A stretch of 64,000 nt of DNA from Desulfonatronum thioautotrophicum (GTDB lineage: Bacteria; Desulfobacterota; Desulfovibrionia; Desulfovibrionales; Desulfonatronaceae): the NCBI RefSeq assembly GCF_000934745.1, contig NZ_JYNO01000011.1, positions 124,001 through 188,000 of the forward strand, given 5' to 3'. Numbering within the stretch: the first letter of the stretch is position 1; the number at the start of each line of letters is the position of its first letter. Positions 62,169 to 64,000 of this stretch are shown one piece after another. The notes under the pieces are model-generated. The model saw nothing but the letters and a program-made list of their open reading frames with translations. It was not told where the DNA came from and did not search any database. A program made the position numbers and the translations under genes.

Positions 62169-62861
62169 GTGATTCTTGCTGTGCATTCCAGCCCCAGAAA
62201 GCAGGGCAACCTGGAACGGTTGGTGACCCTGACAGCCCAGGCTTCAGGTCATGACTATACATTGATTCGTCTGGCTGATTTAACCATCCATCCCTGTACC
62301 GGCTGCGTGCAATGCGCGCATCGCAAACGCTGTGTCCAGGGTGATGATATGCATGCTCTCTACCAGCAACTTGAACAGATTGATGGTCTGATTCTGGGTG
62401 GAGTGAATTATAACGGGCGGGTCAACTCCTTGGCCCATGTCTTCATGGAACGCCTGTTTCCGCTCTATCATCAGCAACCGACTCTCCGGGGGTTGCCTGT
62501 GGCGATTGTCGCGGTTGGTGGCGAGGCGCCGCAAAAGGCGGCTGAGGACATGGTCGGGTATTTGGGAACCATCACCGATTGCAACGTGGTCGGGGCGGCA
62601 CTGTTCACGTCCGATACGCCTCCGTGTTTTTCTTGCGGCCTGGGGCCGAAATGTCCGGTTGGCATTCCGGCATTGACATGGCGGGAGAAGGATTTGCAAT
62701 CGTTCACGCGGGTCCGCAAGGAGATGTTTTTGCGGTTCGAGGACAATCCGGATGTGGAGCTGGCGGCCCGTCGGCTTGGTGAAACCCTGGCGACATCCAT
62801 CTCCGGCGATTGGGGGAGACCGCGATCCGGCGGGGGATTCTACCTGCCCTCTTCCGGGTAA
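62169..62861 (+). CDS. Iron-sulfur flavoprotein (NADPH-dependent FMN reductase-like)
   Basis: A 230-residue protein from GTG 62169. FMN loop AVHSSPRKQGNLERL; cysteine cluster CTGCVQCAHRKRC (about residue 44); flavin-binding GVNYNGRVNSLAHVFMERLFPL; a second cluster CFSCGLGPKCPVG (about residue 150) not present in the ISF at 32142, so two metal sites are possible. Redox partner unknown. The upstream 242 bases (61927-62168) hold no recognisable gene. Confidence 0.8.
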   Translation: MILAVHSSPRKQGNLERLVTLTAQASGHDYTLIRLADLTIHPCTGCVQCAHRKRCVQGDDMHALYQQLEQIDGLILGGVNYNGRVNSLAHVFMERLFPLYHQQPTLRGLPVAIVAVGGEAPQKAAEDMVGYLGTITDCNVVGAALFTSDTPPCFSCGLGPKCPVGIPALTWREKDLQSFTRVRKEMFLRFEDNPDVELAARRLGETLATSISGDWGRPRSGGGFYLPSSG

Positions 62862-62958
62862 AATGACCGTTGCGGACATGGCGGCTTTGTGACTGCCATG
62901 CCGCTGACCGAACTCCAATGCGTCCCATGCCTTGCCGGGACGCGACAAAGGAAAAAGA

Positions 62959-63726
62959 ATGCACTCGAAAACATTGCAAAAAATTGTCCTGCTCCTGATC
63001 TTGTCCGCTCTGGTGGGCGCCTTTTTCCTTTTTGACCTGGGCCAGTACCTTTCCCTGGACTACATCAAGGATTCGCAGCAGCGATTCCAGGCCCTGTACG
63101 CGGAAAAGACCGCCACGGTGATTGCCGTGTACATGCTCGTGTACATTCTGGCCACATCCTTGTCCCTGCCCGGGGCCGCGGTCCTGACCCTGGCCGGAGG
63201 CGCGCTGTTTGGCCTGCTGGTGGGGACGGTGGTGGTTTCCTTCGCCAGCACTATCGGGGCCACACTGGCTTGCTTTGTGTCCCGTTTCGTGCTGCAGGAC
63301 TGGGTGCAGCACCGTTTCGGACAACGCCTGACCACGGTCAACCAGGGTGTTGAGCGGGAAGGGTCGTTTTACCTGTTCACGCTGCGTCTGGTGCCGATTT
63401 TCCCCTACTGGATGATCAACCTGGTCATGGGCCTGACCCGGATGAAGCTGCGGACCTTCTTCTGGGTCTCCCAGGTTGGCATGCTTCCCGGGACGCTGGT
63501 CTTCGTCAATGCCGGCCGGGAACTGGGCCGGATCGATTCCCTGGGCGGCATCCTCTCGCCGGGGCTCATTTTCTCCTTTGTCCTCCTGGGCATCTTCCCC
63601 TTGGCTACAAAAAAAATTATGGCCTGGTACCGTAGCCGCAAGGACATCCCCAAACTGCCCCATGAGACGCCGGAGGAGGGGGCAGGGACAAAAACTGAGA
63701 AGATGCACGGCAAGGAAACTGTTTAA
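62959..63726 (+). CDS. TVP38/TMEM64 family membrane protein
   Basis: About 255 residues from ATG 62959 with AAAGGA upstream. Five to six membrane helices; SNARE-associated/DedA-like core: TSLSLPGAAVLTLAGGALFGLLVGTVVVSFASTIGATLACFVSRF (split around residues 73-120), LFTLRLVPIFPYWMINLVMGLTRM and FFWVSQVGMLPGTLVFVNAGREL. DedA-superfamily proteins are linked to lipid scrambling and proton-coupled transport; exact role unknown. Confidence 0.85.
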   Translation: MHSKTLQKIVLLLILSALVGAFFLFDLGQYLSLDYIKDSQQRFQALYAEKTATVIAVYMLVYILATSLSLPGAAVLTLAGGALFGLLVGTVVVSFASTIGATLACFVSRFVLQDWVQHRFGQRLTTVNQGVEREGSFYLFTLRLVPIFPYWMINLVMGLTRMKLRTFFWVSQVGMLPGTLVFVNAGRELGRIDSLGGILSPGLIFSFVLLGIFPLATKKIMAWYRSRKDIPKLPHETPEEGAGTKTEKMHGKETV

Positions 63727-63769
63727 TATTTTGGCTCAATATGCGTTTCGGACAGGCGGGTTCCAGGGC

Positions 63770-63995
63770 TTGGGTATGGATGCCGGTCCCTGCCCCAAAG
63801 GGGCTGCGTATCCCAGCCCAGGGTTGTCCAGCCAAAGGCTGGGCTACCCTGGGATAGGCTCTCGCCTGCCCTGGCCGTGACTCTTTACGCAACCCCTTTG
63901 GGGTAGGGGCAGAGAAAATGTCCCTGACCCAGGGTGGCGGCGCGGACGCCGCAACCCTGGGCTATGATACGGAATCCCTTTGGGATACACAGAGG
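63770..63995. repeat. Palindromic, non-coding intergenic repeat region
   Basis: After the TVP38 gene are nested inverted repeats: CTGCCCCAAAGGGGCTGCG is mirrored by CGCAACCCCTTTGGGGTAGGGGCAG (split), and CCCAGGG...CCAGCC-AAA-GGCTGG...CCCTGGG makes a long hairpin near 63800-63855. A CGGAATCCCTTTGGGAT unit ends the block. No open frame with coding character was found. Confidence 0.65.
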
Positions 63996-64000
63996 AGGCA

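Overview
The window looks like chromosome of an anaerobic sulfate-reducer-type deltaproteobacterium (Desulfobacterota, most likely Desulfovibrionales). The best evidence is the conserved order ffh-rpsP-khpA-rimM-trmD-rplS-rnhB-yraN-rsmI-PTS-smpB-glcD-glcF-secA, a TrmD with a second methyltransferase domain, TRAP and taurine/sulfonate-type transporters, a DsrE-like protein, iron-sulfur flavoproteins and apparent use of selenocysteine. No rRNA, tRNA or CRISPR array was recognised.

Layout. 1-4.6 kb: accessory genes (DUF4926/DUF6883 pair, a PLP enzyme, Cdd1-type HhH protein, KilA-N protein, an uncharacterised conserved protein). 4.7-8.7 kb: threonine synthase and an NMT1/SsuA-type ABC importer. 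9.2-24.7 kb: a dense housekeeping block on the plus strand, from ffh to secA. 24.8-29.7 kb: zinc-ribbon protein, Crp/Fnr regulator, VOC protein and a dctPQM TRAP transporter. 29.9-32.8 kb: an SAM-fold protein, a secreted DsrE-like protein, a methyltransferase interrupted by an in-frame UGA, and an iron-sulfur flavoprotein. 32.9-38 kb: Snf2 helicase, a coiled-coil nuclease-like protein and a SWIM/HTH protein. 38-41.3 kb: relE remnant, HPP and CBS proteins, and an ISAs1-type element inserted in a DUF4338 gene. 41.3-45.9 kb: a five-gene overlapping operon of tauCAB-like importer plus two lipid acyltransferases. 46-48 kb: DUF3047 protein and a UGA-interrupted peroxiredoxin-like gene among repeats. 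48.1-59.3 kb: sugar cluster (glucokinase, glucose dehydrogenase-like SDR, three glycosidases, MIP channel, HAD phosphatase, rpiB, decayed gnd). 59.5-63.7 kb: small protein, UGA-interrupted DUF3179 protein, DUF547 protein, iron-sulfur flavoprotein, TVP38 membrane protein. 63.7-64 kb: palindromic repeat DNA.

The most interesting signal is that three genes (31.3, 47.2 and 60.0 kb) each carry one in-frame TGA exactly where their family has a conserved cysteine. Each TGA is followed at bacterial SECIS distance by a 6-7 bp hairpin with a 5-nt loop that has G in the first or second position. They are best read as selenoproteins that standard gene calling would split or truncate. A second theme is a dispersed MITE-like element (four copies) bounded by CAGTCCGTTGAAAAA-type inverted repeats. 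A third is the translationally coupled transporter/acyltransferase operon, which suggests that an imported amine or sulfonate is turned into a membrane lipid.
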